Source: Palsa-1150 sp036490515
Lineage (GTDB): Bacteria > Myxococcota_A > Polyangia > Polyangiales > Polyangiaceae
NCBI GenBank assembly: GCA_036490515.1
Contig: DASXDU010000032.1
Location: forward strand, 248,001-312,000
Length of the DNA: 64,000 nt
Direction: 5' to 3'
Positions 8,194 to 20,345 of the stretch are shown here, piece after piece (positions within the stretch are counted from its first letter, which is position 1; each line of letters starts with the position of its first letter). Both the position numbers and the translations under genes were made by a program. The notes beneath the pieces were generated by a model, which did no database searches, was not told where the DNA came from, and was given only the letters and a program-made list of their open reading frames with translations.

Positions 8194-8985
8194 GTGCAGG
8201 CCGACCTGGACCGCTTCCTGGCCCTCGTGCGTCGCGAGCTCGGCGCCGAGGACGCGCGCGTGCTCGAGGCAGGCGCCGTGGAGGCCAACGATCCGCCCGG
8301 GCCCGGGCCTGGGGACAAAGAGCTCCGGTGCGTGCTCGCCGACGGGCGCAGCGTGGCGATCCGGTTCGCCGAGGCGCCGCCCGACCGCGAGGCGAAGCAG
8401 CGGCGACTGGAGATGCTGGCGAGCACCTTCGACACGATGGTCGAGGACGCCGCGCACGGGCGGAGGTCCCGTCCGCCGGTGCAAAGCACGCTGCACGACG
8501 AGCTCCTGGCGCTGTGCGTGCGCGCGGCTGCCGAGAACGCGATCGTCATCGACGCGAACTCGCCGATCGTGTGGGGCGCGGCGCACCCCGAGGGCGTCGT
8601 CATGCAGCCGCCCCTCGCGTCGAGCCCGCGCATGGCGGAGACGCCCGCGAACGACGAGGGGGAGCGAGGGGGAGGGATGGCCGTGGCCTCGCGGCGCGCC
8701 GTGCTGGGCGCCCGCGCCTTGCCGGAGATCGCGGCCCTGCGGAAGGGCAAGCACGTGCGCCACGTGGAGCGGGAGGGCGACGTGCACTTCCTCGCGCACT
8801 CGTTCGCGAGCATCTACCTGCTCGTCCTCGTCTACGAGGCCGACTTCGACGAGATCCGCGCCGAGCGCGCCGTGACGGACGCGTTGCCGCGCGTGGAGAG
8901 GCTCGTCATGGCGCTCCCGCCCCTCGACCCCGGCCCCCCCTTCCAGGGCGCCGGCGCCGCCGCGATACGGCCGAAGCGCCGCTGA
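8194..8985 (+). CDS. Hypothetical protein with possible roadblock/LC7-like C-terminal half
   Basis: A 263-residue soluble protein with a GTG start at 8194. The C-terminal half has the alternating pattern IVIDANSPIVWGAAH ... HFLAHSFASIYLLVLVYE ... DALPRVERLVMALPPLD, which resembles the beta-sheet/helix arrangement of roadblock/LC7 proteins that regulate small GTPases in myxobacteria. This is a structural guess, not a recognised family match. The N-terminal half is charged and unassigned. It lies 158 bp downstream of the TPR gene on the same strand, separated by the microsatellite, so co-transcription is possible but not certain. Confidence 0.65.
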   Translation: MQADLDRFLALVRRELGAEDARVLEAGAVEANDPPGPGPGDKELRCVLADGRSVAIRFAEAPPDREAKQRRLEMLASTFDTMVEDAAHGRRSRPPVQSTLHDELLALCVRAAAENAIVIDANSPIVWGAAHPEGVVMQPPLASSPRMAETPANDEGERGGGMAVASRRAVLGARALPEIAALRKGKHVRHVEREGDVHFLAHSFASIYLLVLVYEADFDEIRAERAVTDALPRVERLVMALPPLDPGPPFQGAGAAAIRPKRR

Positions 8986-8991
8986 GCGAGC

Positions 8992-9194
8992 GAGAGTAGA
9001 GAAACAGGAAGATCAGAAGATCAGAAGATCAGAAGGTAGGAGGGGACTGGCGTCAGGGGGCGGCGAGGTTTCGCGGACGACCGGGACGCCTGAGGGCGTC
9101 GCCCGCCTTTTCAGGTGTTCCGGTCATAGACGAACCCTGGAGGCCACCCGACGCCACCCCCTCCTACCTTCTGATCTTCCTGTTTCTCCCTCTC
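8992..9194. repeat. Long inverted-repeat element with 8-bp gatcagaa units
   Basis: The left arm (8992-9054) and right arm (9150-9194) are near-perfect inverted copies around a 95-bp centre. The core is aacaggaagatcagaagg, followed by taggagg. The left arm carries three tandem gatcagaa units, the right arm one. The element fills the whole gap between convergent genes. The same core recurs near 38644-38831 and 47968-48020, so it is a dispersed element. Confidence 0.8.
9085..9111 (+). terminator. Hairpin plus short T-tract inside the inverted-repeat element
   Basis: GACGCC (9085-9090), loop TGAG, GGCGTC (9095-9100) form a perfect 6-bp stem, followed by CGCCCGCC and TTTT (9108-9111). This is a plausible intrinsic terminator for the plus-strand gene ending at 8985, although the spacer before the T-tract is long. 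Confidence 0.4.
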
Positions 9195-9211
9195 CGTGAC
9201 CCGACGGAGCG

Positions 9212-10477
9212 CTACGGGAGGAAGCCGCGTTCGACGCTGGCGTAGTCGGCCTCGCAGTCGAGGCGCGCGAGCACCGAATAGAACCCGAACTGGAGCCGGT
9301 TCACGAAGAGCATCTCCGGCGGCATCGTGAAGAACTGGTCGTCGGGAACCTTCCGCGCTGCGATGGCCATCTCGCGCATGTCGTCGACGAGTGAAGCGGC
9401 GTAGCGCTTGGTCATGCGGTACGGCGACTCGAAGAGCGGCGCGAAGCACCGGCGCGTGTAGGCCACGGCGAGGTCTCCGAGCGGCCCGGGCTTCGCTCCG
9501 ACCATCGTGAAGACCGCCTTGCCGAAGGCCGCCTCGTCGCAGGCGAGCGCCGCGCGATGGACGCGGATCGCGTGCGGCTGCTTGTCGGCGAAGGACTGGA
9601 TGCAGCCGTAGTCGAGGAACGTGACGCGGCCGCCGTCGTGGAAGACGTAGTTGCCGGGGTGCGGATCGGCGTTGAGCATCGCCCCGACGAGCGTCCCCTT
9701 GAAGACGAAGCGCCACATCGTGCGCGCCCACGCGGCGCGGTCGGCCTCGGGGGCCTCGCACGCCTCGTCGAACGTCGCGCCGCGCGCCAGGCCCGTCGTC
9801 AGGACGCGACGCCTCGAGTGCGACGCGACGAGCTCGGGGACCAGGACGCGCTCGTCGCCCGCGTGCAGCGCCGCGAACGCCTGGAGGTTTCGCGCCTCGT
9901 GCTCGTAGTCGAGCTCCTCGCGGAAGCGCGTGCGGACGACCTCGAGCATCGTCTTCGAGTCGAAGCGCTTGCCCGCGAGGACGCCGACGAACGACTCGAG
10001 GAGGGACGCGTTCGCGAGGTCGCTCTCGACGGCGCGCGCGATGCCGGGGTGCTGCACCTTGACGGCGACCTCGCGTCCGTCGTGCATCGTCGCGCGGTGG
10101 ACCTGGCCGATGGATGCGCTCGCGAGCGGCGCGTCGTCCCACGACGCGAAGAGCCGGTCGACGGAGTCCTTCAGCTCCTCCTCGACGAGGGCGCGGATGG
10201 CCTGCGCGGACGAGCGAGGAGCCTGGGCGCGGAGGGCCTTGAGCGACGCCTCGAAGGCGGGAGCGTGCTGCTCGGGGACGAGGCCGTCGACGTAGCTGGC
10301 CATCTGCCCCACCTTGGCGGCGAGGCCACGCAGGTTGCCGAGCACCTCGGCCGCGTGCTCGGCGGCGGCGCCGCCCCCGCGGTCGACGAGCATGCTCGCC
10401 CCCGTGCGGACCCCCATGCTTGCGAGGCGGGCGAAGCGCCCGAGGCGCGATGCGGGCAGGCGGCGTTCGTCTTCCAT
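9212..10477 (-). CDS. ABC1/AarF/UbiB-family atypical kinase
   Basis: A 421-residue member of the AarF/UbiB (ADCK-like) kinase family. Family hallmarks are visible in order: the KxGQ motif in LAAKVGQMASYVDG near residue 55, the Ala-rich loop ASASIGQVHRA, the VAVKVQHPG lysine, NADPHPGNY in the catalytic loop and TFLDYGC in place of the canonical DFG. Family members support ubiquinone or other isoprenoid lipid metabolism through ATPase or kinase activity; the exact substrate here is unknown. It is a soluble form, with no C-terminal TM segments. Stand-alone gene, convergent with the roadblock-like gene and divergent from the small CxxCH lipoprotein. Confidence 0.9.
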   Translation of the reverse strand: MEDERRLPASRLGRFARLASMGVRTGASMLVDRGGGAAAEHAAEVLGNLRGLAAKVGQMASYVDGLVPEQHAPAFEASLKALRAQAPRSSAQAIRALVEEELKDSVDRLFASWDDAPLASASIGQVHRATMHDGREVAVKVQHPGIARAVESDLANASLLESFVGVLAGKRFDSKTMLEVVRTRFREELDYEHEARNLQAFAALHAGDERVLVPELVASHSRRRVLTTGLARGATFDEACEAPEADRAAWARTMWRFVFKGTLVGAMLNADPHPGNYVFHDGGRVTFLDYGCIQSFADKQPHAIRVHRAALACDEAAFGKAVFTMVGAKPGPLGDLAVAYTRRCFAPLFESPYRMTKRYAASLVDDMREMAIAARKVPDDQFFTMPPEMLFVNRLQFGFYSVLARLDCEADYASVERGFLP

Positions 10478-10549
10478 GCGTGGAGCGAGCGGTCTCTAGA
10501 GCCGAACGGCGCTCCGGGCAAGGCGACCGATGCGGTAGGATGCGCCGCG

Positions 10550-10981
10550 ATGCGCAGCTCCCTCGTCCTCGGTGCCCTCCTCGCCCTCGTGGCGGCCGCC
10601 GCGTGCTCTTCCAGCTCGGGACCGACCGGAGGCGACGGCGAGGGAGCCGACGCCGGCGACGGTCAGGACGGCTCGTTCACCGCGAACGACGGGGGCGACA
10701 CCTGGGACAACTGGGCGCAGGGCTTCTTCACGAAGTACTGCGTCGAGTGCCACGCGGCGGGCAACTCGCAGGGGCTCGACTTCGGAGAGCAGTCGATCGT
10801 CGCCCAGAACGCCGACACGATCCGCTGCGGCGTCTGCGTGGCGCAGGACCCGTCGTGGAGCTGCCCCGCGAACCTCCCCGCGAAGCAGTTCCCCCTCACC
10901 GACTCCGCGGGCACCAACCCCAAGCCCACCGACTCGGAGCGCAACCGCGTCGTCGCCTGGCTCGCGGCGGGAGCGCAGTAG
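10550..10981 (+). CDS. Small lipoprotein with CxxCH motif
   Basis: A 143-residue lipoprotein. The signal peptide MRSSLVLGALLALVAAAACSS ends in a lipobox-like AAAC, followed by a Ser/Gly/Asp linker. KYCVECHAAG carries a heme-c-type CxxCH (C64, C67, H68), and a further CGVC pair follows. The end, VVAWLAAGAQ, matches the usual C-terminal helix of myxobacterial cytochrome-like lipoproteins. Heme binding is inferred from the motif. Single gene between divergent UbiB-like and convergent chitinase-like genes. Confidence 0.8.
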   Translation: MRSSLVLGALLALVAAAACSSSSGPTGGDGEGADAGDGQDGSFTANDGGDTWDNWAQGFFTKYCVECHAAGNSQGLDFGEQSIVAQNADTIRCGVCVAQDPSWSCPANLPAKQFPLTDSAGTNPKPTDSERNRVVAWLAAGAQ

Positions 10982-10998
10982 CGCGCCCGCGTCCGCGC

Positions 10999-12708
10999 TC
11001 ACAGACCGTCGCCCAGGAACCTCTTCAGGTACCCGTGCGGGCCGGCGTAGCCGCTGCCCATCGAGTTGCACGTCGCGGACGCCGAGCCCTGGCCGCAGTC
11101 GACGTCGCGGTCGTACGACCAGTAGTGCACGCCGGCGAGGCCCATCTGGACGGCGAAGTGCGCGACCGTGTCGGCGTCGCCGAGGGTGAACTGCTCGCTG
11201 CTCGCGTCGTTCTGGCCGATCATCGGCGTGAGCTCGATGGCGCTCCAGGGGACGCCCCACTTGTCGTGGAGGTTGTACGCGGCCTGGAGGGCGGACTGGC
11301 CCATCTGGCAGGTGCCGCCGCTGACGACGCAGACGCCGGAGCTCGGCGAGCCGTAGTCCATGACCATGAGGTCGACGGTGACGTACGCCGGCCAGCTCGA
11401 GCCGAACGAGCTCTGTACGGCCGCGAGGACCTCGTCGCCGTACGGGTTGAGGCTGTCCTGCACGCCCGAGCCGAGCGACTGCGCCGTGCTGGCCCCGTCG
11501 TTGTTCGCGAGCGTCGCGATCGTGAGGCTGAAACGCAGGCCCGGGAACGTGCCGTGCGCGGTCTCGATGCGCGCGACGAGATCCTGGATGACGCCCGGCG
11601 ACTGGCCGGCCTCGATGTCGAAGTCGACGCCGACGAGGTTGGGCGACGCCCAGCGGTTCACGAACGTCGCGAACCCCGCGTCCGAGCCGCACGTGAAGGA
11701 GCCGGCCGCCCCGCCCGTCGAGATCACGTACTTGATGCCCGAGCTCGAGAGCGTCGAGAGGTTCCCGGTCGCCATGTCCCCACCCTGCACGCCGCCCCAG
11801 TTCTCGCTGCCGCACTCGCCCGTAGCGAAGGCCAGCGTCACGGCCTTGCCGCCCGCCGACGCGATGTCGCTCGTGAGAGGCTGCGCCGAGCCGCTCACGG
11901 CGGTCGTGATCGCGTAGGTGTCCCAGTTCATGCTGATGCTCGTGTCCTTGTAGGGGCTGAACACGAAGCCGGGCGCCGTGCCGGTGCCGCCGCCGGAGCT
12001 GCTGCCCGAGCTGCTCCCCGAGCCGCTGCTCGATCCGGACCCGCTGCTCGAAGAGGACGACCCGCTGCCGCTGCTCGACCCGCTGCCCGACGAGCTGCCG
12101 CTGCTCGAAGAGCCGCCCGAGCTCGAGCCGCTGGTCGATCCGCCCGGGCACGTCGTGCCGCCCGGCTCGCAGCCCGTCCCCCAGCTCACCGTCTGGCAGT
12201 GGTACCCCTGGCCTTCGTCGTCGCTCGTCCAGCCGCACGACTCGCCGAGGTGCCCCGCGCACGCGTTTGCGTCGGTCCCCATGGTGACCCACGCGCCGGC
12301 GTCGCACGAGCCTCCGCCCCCACCGCTGCTGCCAGCACCACTGCTGCCACTGCTGCTGCCACCGCTACCACTGCTGCCACCACTGCTTCCGCTTCCACTG
12401 CCACCTCCGCTGCTGCTGCTTCCACCACCGGCGCACTGGACGGGCGACCAAAGCGCCGGGACGGCGTCGGGCGTCCAACCCGGCTCGCTGACGTGCGCTT
12501 GCACGCACGTGTACGTGGAGCCGCCGTAAGTCACGAGCTCCCCGGTCGCGTACGACGTCCACGCGGCCCAGGGCGTGGCGGTCGCGCACTGCGCGGCGCT
12601 CAGCGCCTGCTCGCTCGAGGCGTGCTGGTCACCGGGGCCGGAGGAGCAGCCGACCGCGGCCCCGAGGACCACGGCGAGGAACGGGAGAGCGGTGTGCTTG
12701 GCGTTCAT
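10999..12708 (-). CDS. GH18 chitinase-like lipoprotein with N-terminal chitin-binding module
   Basis: A 569-residue exported protein. The ATG at 12708 is chosen because it begins a signal peptide (MNAKHTALPFLAVVLGAAVGC, Cys acylation likely); an ATG 30 bp upstream lacks one. Domains in order: a CBM5/12-like chitin-binding module (PWAAWTSYATGELVTYGGSTY, W/Y-rich, ~55-100), a Ser/Gly linker, a Cys-rich segment (GESCGWTSDDEGQGYHC), a second long Ser/Gly linker, and a catalytic GH18 barrel. The active site is in LVGVDFDIEAGQ, giving DxDxE with the Glu as acid. Beta-strand Y/D pairs (VMDYGSP) are present. Likely binds and hydrolyses chitin or related polymers at the cell surface, consistent with a predatory lifestyle (inference). 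Linkers are encoded by (agc)n-like repeats around 11990-12430. Confidence 0.88.
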   Translation of the reverse strand: MNAKHTALPFLAVVLGAAVGCSSGPGDQHASSEQALSAAQCATATPWAAWTSYATGELVTYGGSTYTCVQAHVSEPGWTPDAVPALWSPVQCAGGGSSSSGGGSGSGSSGGSSGSGGSSSGSSGAGSSGGGGGSCDAGAWVTMGTDANACAGHLGESCGWTSDDEGQGYHCQTVSWGTGCEPGGTTCPGGSTSGSSSGGSSSSGSSSGSGSSSGSGSSSSSSGSGSSSGSGSSSGSSSGGGTGTAPGFVFSPYKDTSISMNWDTYAITTAVSGSAQPLTSDIASAGGKAVTLAFATGECGSENWGGVQGGDMATGNLSTLSSSGIKYVISTGGAAGSFTCGSDAGFATFVNRWASPNLVGVDFDIEAGQSPGVIQDLVARIETAHGTFPGLRFSLTIATLANNDGASTAQSLGSGVQDSLNPYGDEVLAAVQSSFGSSWPAYVTVDLMVMDYGSPSSGVCVVSGGTCQMGQSALQAAYNLHDKWGVPWSAIELTPMIGQNDASSEQFTLGDADTVAHFAVQMGLAGVHYWSYDRDVDCGQGSASATCNSMGSGYAGPHGYLKRFLGDGL

Positions 12709-12786
12709 GCCTCCGTAGTCGCGGCGCCCCGCCACCACGGCTCAAAGAAAATGCATGGATCACCATGCGTCCATGTACTTTTCTTC

Positions 12787-12816
12787 CGCGCCCGCGCCCG
12801 CGCCCGCGCCCGCGCT
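12787..12816. repeat. Hexanucleotide repeat (GCGCCC), five units
   Basis: Five tandem gcgccc hexamers lie just beyond the stop of the acyl-CoA dehydrogenase, in the gap before the chitinase-like gene. Purely sequence-simple; no function seen. Confidence 0.6.
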
Positions 12817-12828
12817 CTCGGGGACGCG

Positions 12829-13971
<1,143 letters not shown>

Positions 13972-14013
13972 GGCAAGTCAGTCCATACTCTCGGCCCGAG
14001 GAGATCCGCCACC

Positions 14014-15123
<1,110 letters not shown>

Positions 15124-15144
15124 GGCCCGGCCGGAGAGGGGGAG

Positions 15145-15169
15145 CCGCAACGGCGCAAAGGCGCAAAGG
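15145..15169. repeat. Short intergenic repeat with ggcgcaaa units
   Basis: The sequence ccgcaacggcgcaaaggcgcaaagg has two 8-bp ggcgcaaa units after a partial copy, in the 61-bp gap between convergent genes. It has the same general design (8-bp purine-rich unit) as the gatcagaa element elsewhere in this window. Confidence 0.5.
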
Positions 15170-15184
15170 GGGGCGAGCGGGGCG

Positions 15185-16312
<1,128 letters not shown>

Positions 16313-16399
16313 GGAGCGTTGGATGCCCCCGGGCGACGCGCGGTCGCGCGTGGCGCCAGCCGTGCCGCGTGCCCGCCGGGACGCGCGGCACGCGGGTCG

Positions 16400-18664
16400 T
16401 CACTGCGCCGGATTCGGCTGCGTGCAGATGCCGTTGACGCACACGATCCCCTGCGGCGCGCCGCAGCAGTCGCTCGTCTGGGTGCACTTCTCGTATTGCC
16501 CCGCGCAGGACGGCGGCTGCGACGTGCACTCGAGCCCTCCGTCGGGCCCCGGCTGGCAGTAGCCGCCGCAGCACTGGTCGCCGGTCTGGCAGCTCTGGCC
16601 GTCGGCGTGGCACGGCTCCACCGTCCAGTAGCCGCGCGAGTTGCCCGCGTGGAGCTCCTGGGCCGGCAGGTAGAACGCCGGGTGGCTCGGGTCCGTCCCG
16701 GCCTTGCCGCTGAGGTCCACCGCGGCGACCCAGAGCTTCTTGTCGGTCACCTGGTCGAGCCAGGGGTAGTCGCGCGGATCGCTCGTCCACGGGTCGAGCT
16801 GCGCCACGTTGCCGTACATGCGCCGGCTCGTGAAGACGACCCACGCGTAGCCGCCCGACGCGATCGGGTTCACGGTCGGCTCGTAGTTGAGCGTCACCTC
16901 CTGGGCCGGCGTGTGCGTCGAGCCGTTGCCCGGCAGGTAGACCGCGCCGCCCGCGCCGTAGCCGTCGAGCGCGTCGAGCCTGTGCGCCGTCTGCGACGCG
17001 ACGTCGAGCCACCAAAGCTCGCTCGTGTTCTGCTGCCAGGTGTAGCCCCAGCCCGCGGAGCCGCTGAGCTCCACCTCGAAGACGACGCCCGCGGAGCTCG
17101 GGAGCCACGAGCTGTACGTGACGGCCTGCCCCGACGGCGGCGTGTACGCGACGCGCGGGTTGCTGAAGGCGGTCTTGCCGTCGAAGTCGAGCAAGGTGAG
17201 CGACTTCTGGTCGCCCGTCAGCGCCGACGCGCCCGTGAGGGTGCCGCCCCAGAAGTCGAAGGAGAGGTGCGCGCCGTCCGGGGAGAACGCCGGGAGCGCC
17301 GCCTGGAGGTTCGACCCGAGCCCGGTGACACCGGGCACCGCGGTGCCGGCAGGGAGCGCGAAGAGCGCGCTCGTGGGCTGGCCGTCGCGCACGCCGCCGG
17401 AGCTCGCGAAGAGGAGGCTGCCGTCCTTGTAGAGCGCAGGGAACGCGAGCTCGTTGGTCGCGAGTGACGTGCCCGCGCCGCCCGTCGTGTCGTTCGCGAG
17501 GTCGATGCGCACGGTGTTCGCGTAGCTGCTCGCGCCGGAGTTCGACGCCTGCGTGAGGAGCGACTGCCCGTTGGCCGCGACCGTGTGGCACACGCGGCAG
17601 CCGCTCCCGTCGCCGCTCGGGTTGGGGCTGTTGACGCCTGCGGCGAGCGTCGGCGCCGTTGCGCCCGGGAGGATCTCGAGCGTCCCCGCGCCGTATTGCT
17701 TTCCGTAGCTGTCGTCGGAGTCCGAGTTCTTGACGAGCGCCGTGCCGTACGAGTTGTAATAGATGGTGCCCTGCAGCGTGGCCTGCGCGATGGTCCACGT
17801 CTCGCTGTACGGGCCGTAGGCGGTCGTCCCCTGGCCGAGGATGACCGTGATCTTCACCGGATCGCTCGCGCCGGCGTTCGAGAACGCCATCGTCGACCAT
17901 GCCTGCTGCGGGATGGGCAGGTTCACGAACGGCGTCGTGTTCGGCGCGAAGTAGCCCTTGTACTCGTAGTTCTTCTCCTGGATGTGCACGTACGCGGAGT
18001 CGAACGTGTGCGACCCGGGCGCCCACTGGAGCAGCGGCGCCAGGAGGCCCTGCGGCCAGACCGTCCCGTCGTAGGGATAGAGGAGCGACACCGTGGCGTC
18101 GGCCGTCGGCGTTCCGTTGAGCGTGCCGACCTGCGCCTGCGTCGGCGGCGCACCGGCCCCGCCTCCGCCCACGCCGCCGTATCCGCCCGCCCCCGCGTCG
18201 GGCGGGTTCGGCGAGTACGACGGATCGCCGAGCTCGGTCGTCTGGAGGTTCACCGTCACCGTGGTGGTCGCCTTCTGCGAGCCCACGCTGGCCGTCACGT
18301 TCCCGACGCCGCCGAGCGTCCCGGTCGCGTGGAAGAGGCCACTCTGGTCGATCGTCCCGAGCTCGCCCCGGTCGAACGACCAGGCCGCGCCCGTCGCGAC
18401 CCCGTTCACGGTGGCCGTGAACTGCTGCGTGGGCGCCGGCTGTCCGCTCACGGCCGTGAGCACCGGGTTGAGCGGCGCGATGGCGAGGACACCCTGCGGG
18501 ACGCTGCCGTCGTTGCTGGTGATGAGCGAGGGCCCGTCGCTGGACGCGTCGAGGGGAACGCTCGCGTCGCTCCCGGGGGGCGTGCCGTGCCCGCTCCCGG
18601 AGCTGCCGCACGCGGCGATCGTCGCGCCGCCGAGGACCAAGGCGAGAAAGAGATGCCGGACCAT
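16400..18664 (-). CDS. Large CxxCH lipoprotein with Ig-like, beta-propeller-like and knottin-like parts (copy 1)
   Basis: A 754-residue secreted lipoprotein. The start at 18664 gives a signal peptide ending ATIAACGSS. After an Asp/Ser-rich linker comes a bacterial Ig-like domain (VSGQPAPTQQFTATVNG), then a beta-rich region, the heme-like CRVCH (C356, C359, H360), then WD/PD40-like strands (LPAFSPDGAHLSFDFWGG, WVVFTSRRMYG). The C-terminus holds a Cys-rich knot with CQTGDQCCGGYC and CTQTSDCCG. The whole design recurs in the 726-residue copy at 48764-50944, so the two are paralogues. Role unknown; surface binding or electron transfer are both possible. The CxxCH is the only heme site seen. Confidence 0.85.
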   Translation of the reverse strand: MVRHLFLALVLGGATIAACGSSGSGHGTPPGSDASVPLDASSDGPSLITSNDGSVPQGVLAIAPLNPVLTAVSGQPAPTQQFTATVNGVATGAAWSFDRGELGTIDQSGLFHATGTLGGVGNVTASVGSQKATTTVTVNLQTTELGDPSYSPNPPDAGAGGYGGVGGGGAGAPPTQAQVGTLNGTPTADATVSLLYPYDGTVWPQGLLAPLLQWAPGSHTFDSAYVHIQEKNYEYKGYFAPNTTPFVNLPIPQQAWSTMAFSNAGASDPVKITVILGQGTTAYGPYSETWTIAQATLQGTIYYNSYGTALVKNSDSDDSYGKQYGAGTLEILPGATAPTLAAGVNSPNPSGDGSGCRVCHTVAANGQSLLTQASNSGASSYANTVRIDLANDTTGGAGTSLATNELAFPALYKDGSLLFASSGGVRDGQPTSALFALPAGTAVPGVTGLGSNLQAALPAFSPDGAHLSFDFWGGTLTGASALTGDQKSLTLLDFDGKTAFSNPRVAYTPPSGQAVTYSSWLPSSAGVVFEVELSGSAGWGYTWQQNTSELWWLDVASQTAHRLDALDGYGAGGAVYLPGNGSTHTPAQEVTLNYEPTVNPIASGGYAWVVFTSRRMYGNVAQLDPWTSDPRDYPWLDQVTDKKLWVAAVDLSGKAGTDPSHPAFYLPAQELHAGNSRGYWTVEPCHADGQSCQTGDQCCGGYCQPGPDGGLECTSQPPSCAGQYEKCTQTSDCCGAPQGIVCVNGICTQPNPAQ

Positions 18665-18934
18665 GAGCGCACTTTGACTGAAGTCGCACGCGAGAGCCGT
18701 GACGAAATCATCCGCGGTGCCTGAAATCCGTGAGCCGTTCTACCTACCTCGGACTACGCGCCTCCTCGTGGCGAACGCCTCGCCGGATGCACGAAAAGAA
18801 AGGCCGGAAAGCTCCGCCATCCTCTGGGCGGTGCCCTCCGGCCTCCCGGGTCGGTGCGCGCCGGATGCCCGGCGTCACCACGAAGCGGCGCCCGCCGTGA
18901 GGCGGACGACGCCAGCCTTCACGTCACGGCCCCG

Positions 18935-19474
18935 TCAGCCCTTGCCGGTGCTGCCGGTGCCGCCGGTCCCCTCGGGCTGCGCCGCTACCCCTGCCACCAC
19001 CGGCGTGATCGTCACTCCCGTGACGTTGCCCTTGATGGCCTGGATGGCCTTGCTGCCCTTGGTCCCTCGCGCCACGCGCGTCGCCGCGCGCTTCGCCACC
19101 GCAGCCGCCTGTTGCGCGGCGGTCTGCGGGGTCCGCGCCTTCGTCGGCGTGAGGCCGAAGTCGGCGAGGACGTCAGGCTGGTTGCCGAACATGCCCCTCA
19201 CGATCTTCACGAACGCGCGTATGAACGCCTTCGTGGCCATCGCCTGGGCCGCTTCGACGGCAAGCTTCGCCTGGAGGGCCGCACGCGCGGTCTCGACGTC
19301 ACTGCGCATCGCGGAGAAGCCGGAGAGCTTCGTCGCGATGTCCGTGATCGAGATCAGAGCACCTTCGACCGTCAGCGAGCTGCCGGCCGCCATGTGCTTC
19401 TGAGCCCCCACCGCAAGCTTCGCGGCGAGGTCCGCCAGAGAACCTTTGTCCTTGATTCCCGTGTTCGTACCCAT
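18935..19474 (-). CDS. Hypothetical 179-aa protein
   Basis: A soluble protein beginning MGTNTGIKDKGSLADLAAK, with a good RBS (aaaggaaa) just upstream of the ATG at 19474. It is largely helical, with a basic Thr/Ala-rich C-terminal region (TPTKARTPQTAAQQAAAVAK) and a Gly/Thr tail. I recall similar lysine/alanine-rich small proteins with an ADFGLTPTKAR-type segment as recurring hypotheticals in myxobacteria and Planctomycetes, but I cannot assign a function. The frame stays open upstream into the 42-bp tandem array, which would give an Arg-rich extension; this is rejected. The 270 bp between it and the lipoprotein gene at 18664 show no clear feature. Confidence 0.7.
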   Translation of the reverse strand: MGTNTGIKDKGSLADLAAKLAVGAQKHMAAGSSLTVEGALISITDIATKLSGFSAMRSDVETARAALQAKLAVEAAQAMATKAFIRAFVKIVRGMFGNQPDVLADFGLTPTKARTPQTAAQQAAAVAKRAATRVARGTKGSKAIQAIKGNVTGVTITPVVAGVAAQPEGTGGTGSTGKG

Positions 19475-20345
19475 GACTAGAATTTCCTTTCTGGCATCGA
19501 ACGGGACGCCACCCGCGAAGAAGGTCGAGCCGGGCGAATCCCGGGCTGGTCTCTGCCTTCCTCGCCCAGATGACGGAGGGGGGGACGAAAACTGGCGGTC
19601 TATTTTCGGGGGCCGTGTCGTTTTGCGTGCGGGAGGGCGAAGCAGGCAGAAAAGGGCTGCTTCCACGCGCGGGCGGGGCATGGCCGCGGGCGGTCGCCGG
19701 GGCCCGAGCAGGAGAGGTTCGCCCGTCCTGTCGACGGCCCAGGGGGTCTGCTCCGCGCGGTCGACTCTCTCGCTCGGTGGGGCACTCTTCTCGTCGAGGC
19801 GCGCCCGGCCCTGCGTGAGGGACCCACGCCTCCCGTCGAGGCGTGCCCGTCGCCGCGTGAGGGACCTTCGCCTCTGGCCGAGGCGCGCCCGCCTTTGCGT
19901 GAGGGACCTTCGCCTCTGGCCGAGGCGCGCCCGCCTTTGCGTGAGGGGCCGTCGCCTCTCGTCGAGGCGCGCCCGCCTTTGCGTGAGGGGCCGTCGCCTC
20001 TCGTCGAGGCGTGCACGCCTCCGCGTGAGGGACCTACGCCTCTGGCCGAGGCGCGCCCGCCTTTGCGTGAGGGGCCGTCGCCTCTCGTCGAGGCGTGCAC
20101 GCCTCCGCGTGAGGGACCTACGCCTCTCGCCGAGGCGCACCCGCCTCTGCGTGAGGGACCTGTGCCTCCCGTCGAGGCCTGCCCGCCCTTGCGTGAAGAG
20201 CCTGCGCCTCTCGCCGAGGCGTGCCCGCCCTTGCGTGAGGGGCCCGCGCCCCTCGCCGGCGCGCGACCCCGCCCGCCTGAGGGGCGATCCCGCCACGCCG
20301 ACTCCTGCATCCCTCCCGCGGGCGGCCTCGCCCCCGAGCGCGACC
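19475..20345. other. 870-bp non-coding region filled mainly by a tandem array
   Basis: The stretch between the 179-aa gene and the lipoprotein gene contains the 42-bp array (19814-20275) and about 340 bp of upstream sequence. The upstream segment includes a G-rich run (agatgacggaggggggg) and tttt/ttttgcg patches that may hold the promoter of the 179-aa gene. No gene-like frame with a start, RBS and plausible protein was seen. Confidence 0.6.
19814..20275. repeat. Tandem array of 42-bp units (about 11 copies)
   Basis: Units begin cgtgaggg(a/g)cc and contain (ctc|ccc)g(t/c)cgaggcg; starts are at 19814, 19856, 19898, 19940, 19982, 20024, 20066, 20108, 20150, 20192 and 20234, with a half unit before the first. 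Units differ by a few bases, and higher-order alternation of ctctggccgaggcgcgcc and ctctcgtcgaggcgtgca forms is visible. Because 42 is divisible by three, all six frames stay open through the array; the resulting 14-residue repeats (for example REGPSPLAEARPPL) are therefore not evidence of coding. Confidence 0.9.
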
